From assembly GCF_003073045.1 (NCBI RefSeq), contig NC_037590.1:20301708-20365707 (forward strand): a DNA stretch of 64,000 bases. Direction: 5' to 3'. Source of the DNA: Pomacea canaliculata (Eukaryota; Mollusca; Gastropoda; Architaenioglossa; Ampullariidae). A program made the position numbers and the translations under genes. The notes below the pieces were generated by a model that was not told where the DNA came from, ran no database searches, and worked only from the letters and a program-made list of their open reading frames with translations. Below are positions 50,601-63,957 of the stretch, piece by piece (within the stretch, counting starts at the first letter, position 1; every line of letters starts with the position of its first letter).

Positions 50601-53324
50601 AAGCTGATTTATATTTTTTCAGCAATCCTGCCGAGTCTCATGCCGATTGTTACATTCCTGGTCACCTATATTTACAAACAGCCGGGATGGACGGGTTTCT
50701 CTGCGTATGTTCAGCGCATCATACAGCAGAGAAAGTCCGATGGAAAAAGTGTAAGGTCCAAGCGAAATATGTATATGTACATTATCTCATACGTAGGGTA
50801 TGTGCGTGCATACTAGACAGTTTCGCAATAGCCCACAGAGAGAGGCAAAAGGAGAGAAGGAAAAGAAAAAAGATAAACACGTGGAGAACGTGCCTTTAAA
50901 CAAGCGAGCGAAACAGTTTCTGTCATATGACATTTGTTCGTCTGTTTCGTAAATCAAAGTTTGTTCAGTATTTTTAAACCTTCAGTAAATGGACTTCGCT
51001 ACACGTTTTTCCTGCTATTTTGTTTATTGTTTATTGTTTATTGTTTTCAGGCACAAATGCACACAGATTTCCTTCAGATGATTCTCGATTATGAGGAAAA
51101 TGAGAAGACAACAAATGGGCGACTGAAATGTTAGTGATTATTGGTTTATACGTTTTGCTTATCATTACAAAATTTCTCTAACTGCTTGAAACTTTTAGAC
51201 TAGTCCAGACGACAAATTGTGAACATGAAAATCTTTACTGACATTTAGTTGTGAGGTCTTCTTGATGCCCATGTTTTTGTTATGATTATAATGATCAGTT
51301 CACTTAGCCTGAATTGTTTATCAACTGGAGCATTTTTTTCATGGATTTACCCAAAAGTTTGCATTGGTTTGGTGTATTATAGCTTTATCAGAAGCTGAAG
51401 TCATTGGACAGGCGACTGTAATCTTTCTTGGTGGGTACGAAACAACATCCACCACCCTGCAGTTTCTGACGCATAACCTGGCACTTTACCCTGAAATACA
51501 GGAGAAGGTTGTGGAGGAGATCAAAGTCCAGCTTGGTGATGTGAGCCATTCACTTTACTTTTTACTTTGCTGACGAACTACCTTTTGATAGTCTTCATTA
51601 CAGTTCTTTAAACATTTTCTGTCACTGGTGCTTTCGTTCTACATTTTTTTGCAAACGCTTATGCGATAACCTTTAAAGCTATATAATATAATACACTACA
51701 ACAAATTTACCTATGATTTACTGTATGGTGTCTTTTTTGATCCGAAGAGAAATAAGCGATTAAATAAATAGAAATCTTTTGTAAACAGAAATCTTAGAGG
51801 CTTACTAATTTTTTTTAAATAAAAGTTTTGGTAATAAAATGTATTCTTTGTATTGTCAAGTCTGATTGTACTTCGGATATCGTCTGTTCTGTGGAAGCTA
51901 AGTTGTGCTAACCTTTGTCTTTGTATATTACAATGCACTCATTTTGTATAAATCTACAATTGACGGAAAAAAAGACATGGTGTAATTCGTTGTCACAAAA
52001 TGTTCAGGGTGATGTTACCTATGAAGGTGTGGCGAAGCTGAAATATCTGGACAGCGTCATCAGCGAGACACTCCGAATGTATCCTCCTTTAAACATGTTA
52101 GCAGAGACTTTTCTGTTGTGAATTAAGCTACATTGTTTATTTAAAACAGGTTGCTTTTGATGTTGTAAATAATAATGAAGGAGAATGACTATAACTACGA
52201 TGGTAATTTTGTTTTGAAAATATTCTTAAAAAATTAATATTTAAGAGTGAAAAGAAAGGCATTTAACAGCACCAATTAAACGTTCATTGTAATCAAGATT
52301 CCCATAGAGTGAGTTTATTATCAAAGGCTGATGACCGATTCTGTAAATCTTTCAGAGTAAACAGACTGGCCTCGGAAACAGTGACAATCAAAGGTGTGAC
52401 AATCCCCAAGGGCGCTGGAGTGTTGGTTCCTATCGTCAACGTGCTGAATGATCCAGAATATTTCCCTGAACCTGAAAAGTTCATTCCTGAACGGTAAGTC
52501 ATTAACAAGTGGACAGAATACTACAGGTAGGACAAAATCATAACTGACAGCAGTAGAAGTATTAGAGACTGTAGTAATAGCAGTGTTATAACAACACTAG
52601 TAGTAGTGGGTCCTATTACTTTCTAGTTGTAATAGCCCGTAACACAGTACAGTTACACGGGTGCATTCAGTTTTTAAATCTTTGAGCAGCTTTTCTGAAG
52701 AAAATAAAGGGAGCAGAAACCCTATCGCCTTTCTGCCATTTGGATTCGGACCTCGTGTTTGCATTGGCATGCGCCTGGCTATACTGGAGGTCAAGATCGC
52801 CATGGTTCACGTGCTCAGAAGAGTCAAATTCATCAAGACGGATGATTTGCAGGTAAAGTGGGATCAGGAAACAAATAGGAATTTTTTGAGTAGAAGTAGA
52901 GATTTAGTGAGGAAAAAGAAGAAATTGAGCAATTTGTGAAATCATGCATATTATAGTTATAGTTTGTTTCGCCAAAATTGAATGACTAAAACATCTTGAG
53001 ATCTCATCAGCGTTTTTAATCCATGGCATCATCACCTTCCCACATCAAATAAGTAGAAATAAATAAATAACCGTAGTCGACATTCCTGCATGTTTTCCTC
53101 TCGCTATTTGGATCCCTAACACATCAACCAATGAAAAGATAATTAAAGGAATTATCAAACATATGTGACATTTTCACTTTTAATTACAGATAACGACTTA
53201 TATGATTTTATTACTGCTTTATGCCTGTCTCGTATCTCCAAAGGACAAGATCAGGATTTTGCCTGGATCGCTGCTCAGTAGTCCAGAGAGGCCCATCTTG
53301 ATCGAAGGTGTGCTGCGAGAGTGA
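47601..53324 (+). pseudogene. Cytochrome P450, CYP3-like, all 14 exons but frameshifted in exons 2 and 3
   Basis: A plus-strand inner sub-clade paralog. Exons: 47601-47674, 48026-48123, 48411-48464, 48881-48977, 49283-49402, 49807-49895, 50014-50165, 50623-50750, 51051-51129, 51383-51540, 52008-52096, 52356-52493, 52690-52852, 53244-53324. Exon 2 is 98 bases (others 97), with the extra base near 48089-48096, giving an early TAA at 48115. Exon 3 is 54 (others 53), with the extra base near 48446-48451. The two shifts do not cancel. Exons 4-14 have normal lengths and phases and encode WHRVR, GGYETT, ETLR, PERF-equivalent FIPER plus LF, and FGFGPRVCIG. Splice sites are intact throughout. The shared TATA plus AGGGACGGAC promoter is not found upstream. 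It is a young pseudogene, unless both indels are assembly errors. Confidence 0.85.
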
Positions 53325-53458
53325 AGCCTCGATGGTGCATGACACCTGTCTGACAGGTGTGACAGGGGAGTGAGCGGTGTTCAGTTCCAGGCCTGGCTGA
53401 CTCAGAGTTGTGTTTTCACCATACTCGATCACTGCCTAAGTATTCTTTAAAATCGGTG

Positions 53459-53464
53459 AATAAA
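53459..53464 (+). terminator. Polyadenylation signal AATAAA
   Basis: AATAAA lies 135 bases after the stop codon of the plus-strand 47601-53324 copy. Confidence 0.5.
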
Positions 53465-53467
53465 ATG

Positions 53468-54900
53468 CGAAGCACACCACTGTTGAATACTATTTTGTAA
53501 AAAAAAAAAAAAGACGTATACTTTATATTGCTTATTTTAATATTCAGTGCATGCATAATAGAAAAATAAGTGCTTTCAAAGATTGACAGTAAGAAACTGT
53601 TTTTTTTCAACATAAACTTGAAGACAGGTTACAAAGTCAAAGCCTAAAAGAGTCTTTGGACCTTCACATCTCGGTTTTACTGTTACTTTGATCTTAGCAT
53701 TTCTCTGTTTAAGAACTAAAGATTTTTGAAATATACTCTTTTCTAAAACATATTTGTAACTTGTCTGGCAGAGTCTTCTTATGAGAAATACAAGACTTTA
53801 GAAACATTTTTTATATATTTTAAATAGAACATGTAAATTTACAGCAACATAATCACTAAAGAAAGTGTAAATATATTACATATATATATACTTTTATTCA
53901 CGACATACATATACAATGCATACGTGTGTTACTACTTGAAATACTTTTTTATGTTTTTATATATATAATAACATATTCTATTATATTATATATTTTATGT
54001 AATATTTTCATTGTAGAGTTATATTTAGCCTCCACTTCAATAAAAGGCGAAAATTTGTTTTATTAGTTTACAATAATGGAAATAAATTTTTTCGAGAACG
54101 TCTTGATAATTTTTTTCTTGAACATAATGTGTAAGGGCTTTTTACCGTCGTGCGGTGTAGTCGCTTGTCATACCTTTCTAGAAAAAATAATAGTGCAACC
54201 AGCAAAGAGTTCAGAATTACAAAACAAAACCTAACGATTCCCCCATGCAAAGTCACACTGAAAATAACACAGGATTGCATCAGCATCAATGTTGCTAGCG
54301 AAGAACAGCTTTACCTAAGATCAGGTAGGAGTACTGTGTTGTGACTCACAGTCGTTAGCACTTCGAGCACGTGTGAAGATTGTGGTAATGTACCCTTGTG
54401 GGGAATTCTGTGTGGAAGATGGGTAACAGTTGCGTCATAGCACGTGCTATCTTCCCCCGAGCCCAATGTTTCACATTTGATGAGAAAAAAAAAAACAGAA
54501 AAATTGGAAAAAAAGCAATAAGCTAAAGATTACAAGGTACTTCCTGTAAGTTCGGCATCACATCTCGGCCCAGTGAACTGTGAAGTTGTGGACATTGATA
54601 ATGATAATCTCGCAGATTTTTTTTGTCAGCGCTGCTTGTATTGCAAAAAGTTTATAGAACTGAATATTGCCTGTATTTATTTTCATCTGTTTTGGTTGCC
54701 TAATATGACATATTATTATAAATAATTCATTTACTAATAACGTTTATATCTTAACTAGCATTTAGTCACATAGTGTTCGTTGTTTAACATGCAGCAGGGG
54801 TGTCTCTCAATATGGCCTTGATTGTAATGACTTCTACTGGACGGCTTATGAATGAGCCAGGCTTGGTTCTCAGATTTTCCTGTAGACATGCACAATAAAC
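53468..54900. repeat. Copy A of a tandem duplicated 3'-flank unit
   Basis: It resembles 55740-57545 in three blocks: about 53480-53700, 54540-54695 (both contain CTTCCTGTAAGTTCGGCATC) and 54700-54900 including a last exon. Relative to the other copy it holds extra AT-rich sequence at about 53705-54535, with no recognised element. Confidence 0.75.
54784..54879 (-). other. Second, intact-looking copy of the last P450 exon
   Basis: On minus, a TGTCTACAG acceptor is followed by 96 bases encoding ENLRTKPGSFISRPVEV, then ITIKAILRDTPAAC and TAA. It is colinear with the last exon at 57424-57519, with the same length and acceptor and no disruption, although several residues differ. It lies 2.6 kb further downstream of the same gene. 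It could be an unused duplicate or an alternative terminal exon. Confidence 0.75.
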
Positions 54901-55739
54901 TAATTCACTGGTTATAAATGATAACTGTAGATGTAATGGTAACGTCTCCAGGGAATAAGGTTGGTGACATCAGCAGAATACTGGGACGATATTGAGTAAT
55001 GTTGATAATATGAAGGAATGCTATCACACGAAACTGCAAGAAGCTGATCATTATTTCAGTTTATTCACTGCAGCTCACAGCCGATGCCAAAGCGAGTGAA
55101 ACATGGCGGCGTGGACTCCAGCCAACAGACTCAAACAGTTCACACTTCAAATAACATTATATACAGTATGCAAACCAGAAAAGGAAGAAAACGCATCAGA
55201 AGCACACGTAAACATGATGGTCCAACACTTTTATCCAAATCGAAGCATGACCCCAAAAATAAATAAAATCAAGGAGAGCTGATCCGCTCAGACTGTTAGG
55301 TGAATAGACAGAACTCTGACAACCTTTTACTTGTGACTCCCCACTCCCTGCAGACGAAAAAAGTACGTCTGTGCACCTCTCCTTAGCAGCTACTTTCACT
55401 ACTACCGATATGAGACATGAGAAAAAAAAACCCGAAATGACAGTCTTCGCACCCCCTTGACAGCATGTCGCCCTCTTTGTGGAGAAAGCACCCCACAGGT
55501 TGAGAACCGCGGTGAGTGATTCAGATAAAGGAGATAAATTCGCAATCAAAAGAAGAAAGTCCACGTCTCGGGTGCTCTTCCAATGAAAGTACTAGAGAGC
55601 TGTTTTTCCTTCCTTCAGGACAAAAGCAACTTTGTGCTCAGTCAGCGTGCGACTGCACCTCGGCGACACGGACCAAAGCACATCCTGCCAATGTGAGTCA
55701 CGAGGACGGAGAAATGCGCTCTGTGTTTTTTTATGAGGT
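54901..55739. other. Spacer between duplicated units
   Basis: No gene or repeat was recognised. It contains a modestly GC-richer stretch around 55440-55720. Confidence 0.4.
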
Positions 55740-57545
55740 GTGGTCTACAAAATACTATTTTGTAAAAAAAAGTTTATATTTTTATTTTAACATTCAGTGC
55801 ATGCACATATAGAAAGATAAGCGCTTTCAAAGATTGACTGCAAAAGACTGTTTTATTTCAACATGAAGTTGTAGACAGGTTACAAAAGTCAAAGCCCATA
55901 AGAGTCTTGAAACCTTCACATCTCTGTTTTGCTATTTCTTTCATCTTCCTGTAAGTTCGGCATCACATCTCGGCTCAGTGAACTTTGAAGTTGTGAACAC
56001 AGATAATGATATTCATTAAAACTATTTTTTGTCAGCGCTGCTTGCATTGCAAAGTTTCTAGTACTGAATATTGCCTGTATTTATTTTCATTTGCTTTTGG
56101 TTGCTGCAACTAGACTTGCAGTGTTAAAGTATCTGGATATCTTTTCCAGCTGCGCCGAGAGAAAACGTGTTTCGTTCGTGTGGCTTCTCCTTAAATAATC
56201 TTCCGTTTTCTGTTTTTCAGAAGCGTATACATTTCTATCATGCACAAAAGAAATCTGCTTTTTTATTTCTGATTTTGAGACAAATTTCTGCAGGTAAGCA
56301 GAGAACAAAAAGGAAAAGACATTTTGCTTGACAACTTAAACAACAATCTGTCACTCGTGTTACAGGTAGGACTACTAGAGCATCAACAATTCGCGCCTGA
56401 CGTGATTATTTTATGTAATTTTATAGTCTATTTATTTCACTCAAAATCTAGATACCTGCATGCTGTGTACCTCAGATAAATGAAGTATTGCTGTTTATAG
56501 CCTGTTGACCAGACCAGACATGTCTATAAACGCTGTGTTGTATTCTCGGCGATTTCACGATTCTAACAAAGTACGGAAAGGAATATATTCTGTCCTATCT
56601 TAAAACTCACCGTCTAGTTAAAAGTAACCAAGAGAAATATATAGAATAAAGTGATCATTCACTCTTTATCAGTGCTTATGACAATAAAACACTTGTATAC
56701 TCTGAAAGTTGAGTGCCACACGCTCGACCTTCGTAGAACAACCATGGTGCACGCCACAAACGTCACGTGGTTTACCTGGTTTGATAGTGCATGGCACTGC
56801 GTACATAAAAGGTAGAGGGTAAAAACTAATAACACCCCTATGCTCATATGCCGACAAAATCCCACCTGCTTTATCTCAAGAAGAAAAAGGCATGTTGCCC
56901 ACGAACATGACCTGGGTCAATGTCCTCACACTCTGATGATGTACTCAAAATACCTGAATGTCTCCAGTCGTTGTGCATTAAGCAAATGCTAGCATGTCCT
57001 CACTCATGTGAAGATTGATTGAAAGTATTCAACGGCCGTGTGCTGCCTACACAACACACCTACACAAGGCTTCACCTTGAAAATGCTGAAAATTGTTGAG
57101 CAAGTAAATTGTTGGCGAGACTGAACTTGAACTCAGGCGCAATGAACTTAGTGCTTGGGGCAGACAATTCGTCTGCTACGGGATACGCAATTCGAATAAT
57201 CGAAGCATAACAGCAATACAAGGGTCAAAAACAAAATTGACAAGATGGTGATAAACTTGGACCTGATCACTATATGGCGTGAACTAAATCCAGAAGCACT
57301 ACGAAACACTTTGGAATATTTTTTCTAGGCCTAGTATTACATATTCTTACATGTATAATGAATAATACATTTACTAATAACGCTTATATCTTAACTAGCA
57401 TTTAGTCACATAGTTTTCGTTGTTCAACATGCAGCAGGGCTGTCTCTCAATATGGCCTTAACTGCAATGACTTGTGCTGGGAAGCTAATGAATGAGCCAG
57501 GCTTGGTTCTCAGATTTTCCTGTAGACATGCACAAAAAACTAATT
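55740..57545. repeat. Copy B of the tandem duplicated 3'-flank unit
   Basis: Partner of 53468-54900. It contains the proximal last exon of the right-edge gene. Relative to the other copy it holds about 1.2 kb of extra sequence at roughly 56107-57330, in which no known element was recognised. Confidence 0.75.
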
Positions 57546-60500
57546 CACTGGTGGGTGTTGTCTGAGGCCATTAGAAATAGCGACTAATGCTCTTGAAATT
57601 TCTTCATTTTCGGGCTCTAAGCAGAAAAGAAAATCAAAGGGATATTAACTATACTTGGTATTGTCTTATGTTGATAATAAATATAGATCTATGGCCTAAT
57701 AGAATATATTAGAATACATCAATTAATGGAGAGACAAATGTGATGTAAGAAGTTCGGATTAGCGGTATCTTTCTGGTTGGCGTCTCACCTGCAGATCATC
57801 TGTCTTGACAAACTTGACTTTCCTAAGCACATGCACCATCGCAATCTTCATCTCCAGCAGAGCCAGACGCATGCCAATACACAGACGAGGGCCATACCCG
57901 AATGCCAAGAAGGAGACGGGGTTAACGGAGCCCTCGTAAAATCTGCACAAAAATACCTCCATTCAATGTACCTGATCTTCCCAATACTTACAAGAAGTCA
58001 CCGATCACATAATATGATTATTTTCCAAAAAGAACATTTGTTTACCTAGTGACTTTAGCACCTATTTCTTTTTCCGGAGACTATAACGCATGGAAGTGAG
58101 TAATAGTTATTAGTGAATTATTTTTATAAAGCTTGATTTTTGCGGTTTTTAGTTTAGAATTCATGTGACTATGTGACACAACTTACCAAATGCTGGATCA
58201 CGTCATGATGGACAACGGAATTTAAGATTTTTCACACTATAAAGTCTTACATCTCAATGAAGATGTCACTACTAGATGCAATATGCTAAGACAAAAACAA
58301 AAATCCAATTAACTAGAGGGTAAATGAGAATTTGTCGTTCTGATTCGTGGGTACTTGGGAAATGACTTAATATTGCATTGTCGCCGGAAATGTGTAACTG
58401 GTGAAAGTGTCATACCTCTGAGACGATGGGAAATGGGTGAAAAGTCGTTTGCAAAATTCCATCTAGACAGACATAGCGAGTTCAATAAAAGTGTTCAATA
58501 AAAACTGAATGGAAGAGGAAATGGATAACGAGATAGATAAATGTGATATTTTAATTCTTACTTACCAACGACCATAAGGTAAAGGGAAAATCTTCATTTT
58601 GCGATGCTCATTTTTAAAAAGTAAAATTAAACAGATGACCTTGTACATAGAATAAATTCTTACAGCATTCCTACATGGTTTCCAATTCAATGAGATTAAT
58701 CAATGTTGCTGTTTTGGATTTTGTTTTCCTTTACTACGGAGTGTTTGCAGTTATGAAATCAACAAACCAGTGAGCTCTTTAGAGCAGGAACTCATTTCTT
58801 CGTATATCCTCTAGCCTAACTAATAATCTTATGTTCTTCTAGTCGCTTACCGTTCAGGATCGAACTTGTCAGGTTCAGGGAAGTACTCCGGGTCTTTCAT
58901 CACATTGGCGATAGGAATCATAACTCCAGCTCCCTTAGGGATTGTAATGCCTTTAATGGTGACCTCTTCAGATGCCATTCTGTTGACGCTACAAGATTAT
59001 CAAAAGAGTAAACATTCAAATCTACATATTTATTTCCTAAAGTACTAAACACTACTAAAGTACTAAACGCTACTTCACATAGATCCACAAGTCAGCTTCC
59101 TGCTGGTGTAAACTTCCAATGCACTATCAATACTCTCGCCGACACTTTCCTACGTCTATTCAAGACAGACCTTCCACTCGCTAGCTTGCCACCCTGAAAA
59201 GTAAAGTTTTTCAAGCTGTACAAGACTGGGTTCGTTTCTTCCTTCCTGTGTAACGTTTTCCTTCCGGTGGGCGTATCTGTCACCCTTCTTCCTTGGACAT
59301 GTAAACAAGGCCGTGGCTAGTACTAAAGACCTTACTCAAGAGGGGCGTTGGTCGTCTTTGGCGATACCCGGCTTATAGCTGGTCGAAAAGGGGTATGACA
59401 GTTACACAGTTATCTCCCCTGGCCGTAAGTAAATCGTTTAAGTTAGACTAGCGTATGTTTTCGTTGCCCCCGACTGGACACAGGTCCTGAATGAGGTAGC
59501 TAGACGGTTGCCGCGACAGTCGGAGGCCAATGTGGTGCCAGCTTGCCCAGTTCACAGTTGATTGTCCCTATTCTAATTAACTCTAATCAAACCTTAGCCC
59601 ATTATTGATAAAAGTAGAAAATACGTTTTCTACAGGCAGAGATTGCATTAAACCAATTTACAAAGCGAAAACATGTGCGTCTGCTCGTGTGTTAGTCTCT
59701 CACAGGTTTACAAGCTGACCCTTTACTTACGAATTCAGGGGAGGGTACATCCGCAGCGTCTCCATGATAGCGCTGTGCAAGTATTTCAGTTTAGTCACGT
59801 CCTCGTAGGTAGGTAACTCCTGATAAAGGTCAAAGAACAAACCAAAAGTATATGTCATGATCGAAAGTCCCTGAAGTGTAGAAACAACACATCTCAATTT
59901 TTCTTAAAAGGATTATAAAGACACAATAAAACTTAAAATCAAAATCGCATATAATTGATGCATAATACATGATTGTAAAAGAAAAGAATTAGTAAGCCGC
60001 TGGTATTAGCAAAATATTCTCACATCCCCAAGCTGCTCCTCAAACTCCCGCACAATCTTCTCTTGAACATCCGGGTACAGCGCCAGATTATATGCCAGGG
60101 ACTGCAGGGTTGCAGCAGTAGTTTCGTATCCAGCGACGAAAAATACCGTTGCTTGTGCAATGACTTCAAGTCTTGATAAAACTGCAATAACAATAAAAAT
60201 TACATCTTCATAACGAAACATACATAAATAAATTAATATTATGCGTTTTGATAGAGCAAGATGCACATATGCAAAAGATAAAATTTCATATCATCTAGAC
60301 AAGAAATAGAAAACAGTTCACTAAGGCAAAATGTACCTGCAATCACTTAACTGTAATCAGGGCCGTGCTTAGGGGCAGGCGGACGAGGCATCTGCCTAGG
60401 GCCCCGCGCTATTGACGAACGTTACAAATAAATTAATCGTAGGCTTATGTTGTAATGTGTAGGCAGCGTGCTGTCAATGATAAAAGACGAGATATCCCTG

Positions 60501-63500
60501 AGGACAAAAGTGACTTTAGATCCCAACTAAAACCGTGTGATCGTGGCGTGAGGGCCCCGCACATGCCCTTTGCCTCGGGCCCCGCGGGGGCTAAGAACGG
60601 GCCTGACTGTAATATAGCTGTTTCAAAGTAAAATTTCTTCTCTCTCTCTCCGCCCCACTCCATTGTCCCTTTTTACTGAAGGTCTTTGTTGTAAAACAAA
60701 GGTTTGAAAATTTCGTGCCTTTAGTCTTGATAATAACTTAGTCTAAAAAGCGAAAGTTCATTCACTTGCCCTTCAGTTCTTCTTTCCCGGAACTCTGAGC
60801 TTCCTCGTAACTAAGGATTAACTGAAGGAAGTCTGGCTTTTCCTGTACAGGAAATAAAAGCAAAAATAAAACAAAAACAAAGAAAGAAACAAAGAAACAA
60901 AAAAAAACAAAAACAAAAACAAAAACAAAACAAACAAACAAACAAACAAAAAACCCCAGCAAAATCACTAGTCTCAGAACCTAGCGAAAACGAGAAAGCC
61001 AAGACAAGCAACTAACTCACGTGCATCGTGTGGTATTTCTGCTTTCTTTGTATGAAAAGCTTTTTAGATTTTTGCGCGTTTGAGTGTGTGCAAGCTCGTT
61101 GTAAACTGACATAAGAGTGTTAAGGTTAGCTTAAGTATACCTTTTGATTTCCTTCTCGTTTCCTTTCTTGAATAATGCAATGAAGATTTTTCAGGAATGA
61201 TTTCCATCCTCTTGGTTGAAAGAAGTGCATACCCAGAAATTTAAACAACGGTGTTAAAAATGGAAAAGCATCTGAAAAAGTGAAACATAATAGAAAATTA
61301 AGATACAGATTGAGAGTATGGTCTACCAAACCATCTGTGTTCGAGGTATACGCTTACGAGTAGCTCTACTAAATAAAGATATAAAGGTGTATATATATAT
61401 AAATGGGTCAACAAAGGCATCAGGAAGCTGGGATCATGTGTTAGTCGCTTGCCGTGATGATTTTGACCTGGTGATATATCTTCAGAATAGAAGGTGCTAT
61501 TCTACTAGATTTCAGTAAATAGAAGCTTGCACTTATCAGTCATCATAATAGATAAGGACGAAAAGTGACGCGATTAAACCTTTCGAACCGCAGTGGTGGT
61601 ATGAAGTTTAATATCTTAAAGTATGTACGTCTACTAGCCTATGATAAAGATAACCATTATTAACACACCATTTTGGAGATTATTGTGTATGCTGTTTAAG
61701 TGATGTGAATTGCACGAAATATAATTTTTTTTAGGTACCAAAGTGGTATAAAAATATATACAGCGGATAGCTCCTGGCATGACAGAAGGTTACGAACCAG
61801 ACATTTTAAATAATTACACACTACATATATATATCAACTGAAAGTGCCAAATAATACTTAGATTGCTTACATCTTTATTTTTTATTGGCTGAACCTGAAG
61901 CTATATCAATTGGTGAATAATAGTTTCACGAGATACGTCTCTGAATACTGGTTTTGTGTGTGTTGTTTGTATGGTTTGTGTGTTTAATTGCAAGAATTGC
62001 GTCATCACCGACGGGGGAAAAAAAAGGCGTGCTGAATATGCGTCACGTTTGACGTCAATTCTAGTCTTCTATTAACGCTACAATGTTTCGAACATTCGGG
62101 GTGCACGGAAACTTTTCATCTCACAAAGTTCTGCTATGTCCACACACAAAGTGTTTGTCAACTTGTTCATGCAAAAATATTAATGCTATCTGAATTTCAT
62201 ACTGACGGTCGTCGTGGTATTAAATCGAGGAAACTTTGATCACCGAGATAATTGCTTTTCTCGTGTCGTGTGTAAAAACAGATTTTACGAACTCTAATTT
62301 TATTAAATATCTGCTAGAAAACTCCGAAACACCAACAGATTGACAGCAATATATCAATTTTGCGTGAAACTGAAAGACTTTTTCCAATGGTGACGACCGT
62401 AATATTTTACTGACTCTGTAACGTGTCGACTTTTTACAGGCACTAAAACCAGTTTTATTTTTAACTACATTTATGGGCACTGGATGACACATACCTTCAA
62501 CAAATACGGCAAAAGAAACCCCCAAGGCTATTCAAATTAGTTTTACAACTCTTGACCCATTTTAGGGGTGAAACTTCTGTCACAGGCTCATATATATTAA
62601 ACTGCAACTATTTCTCGCTATTAAATTGCTGTTTCTGGTTGTTGAACATCCATATCAAATTGAGTATCTGCCAATAGTCTCCAACATGGTTCTTGATCAA
62701 CTGGCTCATTCCTACTTTTAAATAATTATATCAAAATACCTCACTGGTTGAAAGGGTAAGCCCATAAAGGGAAGTAATTCACAGCAAATCAAAGTAACTT
62801 CCCTTCTGTATGTATTTTTCTATGCACAGCATGCTGTGTTTTGTGATACTGCTCGGTTCGCATTACAGTGACTGTGGTCCTGAAGACGTATGCAAAGATC
62901 TTTTTAATTGCATTGAAAAGACCGTTAAGGGACAACATTAATTAGATGAAAAACTTAACAATTGGTTTTAGAAAATTGTGTTGAGAATGGGTGGGAAAGT
63001 GAGTAAATGAGAGATAGAACAAAGTGGCAACTCAGAAGTACCTAATCATTAAGTCTGCCTATTAGATGCTACCTTCATTTAGAAAATTAATTATATAAGA
63101 AGTTCATTGCTCTCCTTACTTTTAAGAAGCATCAACAATCCCTCGGAACTGGCGATGTCTTGTAAAATGGTGGACACATCTTTTGCCAAGGGATTGTCGA
63201 GGTCTTTCTGGGAATTGACTTCAATTCCGAACGATGTCGCTGCTATCACGTCCAAGGTGTAGCCCGCAAAGTACCTTGGCAAAAATATTTCTATACACAA
63301 CATTGTGCACGAAAATGAAGACAGAGTTTACAGTATGTAACGTGCCTGCTGACTGCTTTTCTTAACTAGGGGAACGCCGTTGAGCATTTAACCACGTTTG
63401 ACAAACTTGCATGGAAAGTCACATAAAACTATTGGTGCGGGGCGATTGTTATGACTTCAGGGAAAATGTTGAGCTACGTCCAGACTAGTGAGGCAATAGT

Positions 63501-63957
63501 TTGCTAATGCAATGAAACTTTGTGACATTTCACAGGTTTCACGCTTTAGCATTTTGTCCTGTTAAGAAAAGACTTTAGAGGGTGGTCACTAATTGCTTTT
63601 AATAGATTCAGTAATTTATTCAGCGTACTCTAATTTTGCATTAGACCAAGATCGATGTAAAGAGTTTATATTTGATGACGCTCAATTTATTTTGTTCACA
63701 AATTTGATATAACCAAAATAGGCAGTGAGAGAGAGAGTTAATTTCATGAACGACGTTGACCGAAGATATCTTAGCATCAAATCCATTTTCGAAAGAAGCC
63801 TGTATCCTGTTAAAAGATTGTGAAGTAGAAGAAAAAATTAATGGATAATAATCTGAAACAAGATTTACTTTCTAACATCGATCTTTTGCCCTTTCCCAGC
63901 AGCCTCCTTGATGTTAGTGGTTAGCTGAGCGCTGCAACGATGGAAATGATGCTCCAT
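57424..63957 (-). CDS. Cytochrome P450, CYP3-like, exons 6-14; 5' end beyond the window
   Basis: An outer sub-clade monooxygenase related to the 5333-11917 gene. Exons seen, from 5': 63869-63957, 63120-63274, 61141-61271, 60770-60842, 60024-60181, 59731-59819, 58851-58988, 57789-57942, 57424-57519. They join into 360 residues plus stop in one frame, and exon lengths 89/155/131/158/89/138/154 equal those of the 5333-11917 gene. Landmarks are MEHHFHRCSAQL at the start of exon 6, I-helix AGYETT, K-helix ETLR, PERF and FGYGPRLCIG. Intron 9 uses a GC donor (AAGG|GCAAGT). That intron also holds a hAT-type MITE and a long A-rich tract lies in intron 8. Exons 1-5 must lie right of 64000. A second copy of the last exon lies downstream. 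Confidence 0.9.
60358..60605. mobile_element. hAT-type MITE, 248 bp, with 8-bp target-site duplication
   Basis: The element begins CAGGGCCGTGCTTAGGGGC and ends GGGGCTAAGAACGGGCCTG. The ends are imperfect inverted repeats matching at 15 of 19 positions. It is flanked on both sides by ACTGTAAT (60350-60357 and 60606-60613), an 8-bp duplication typical of hAT transposons. It is locally GC-rich (CCCCGCG stretches near both ends) and has no coding capacity, so it is non-autonomous. It lies in intron 9 of the right-edge P450. Confidence 0.88.
60891..60953. repeat. A-rich CAAA low-complexity tract in intron 8
   Basis: About 60 bases of A-runs separated by single C residues, close to the exon 9 acceptor of the right-edge P450. 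Confidence 0.85.

Noticed and set aside
53860-54000. TATATA-rich stretch as a possible origin or promoter
   Set aside because: Simple AT-rich DNA with no adjacent gene start.
55196-55564. Minus-strand open frame of 122 codons between duplicated units
   Set aside because: No family resemblance or motif; composition ordinary for noncoding DNA here.
59060-59560. GC-richer stretch in intron 11 of the right-edge gene, as a possible SINE
   Set aside because: No A/B box promoter pair, poly(A) end or flanking duplication was found.
62767-62815. Small inverted repeat AAGGGAAGTAA / TTACTTCCCTT-like
   Set aside because: Imperfect, under 50 bases, and with no clear target duplication. Could be a MITE remnant but not supportable.
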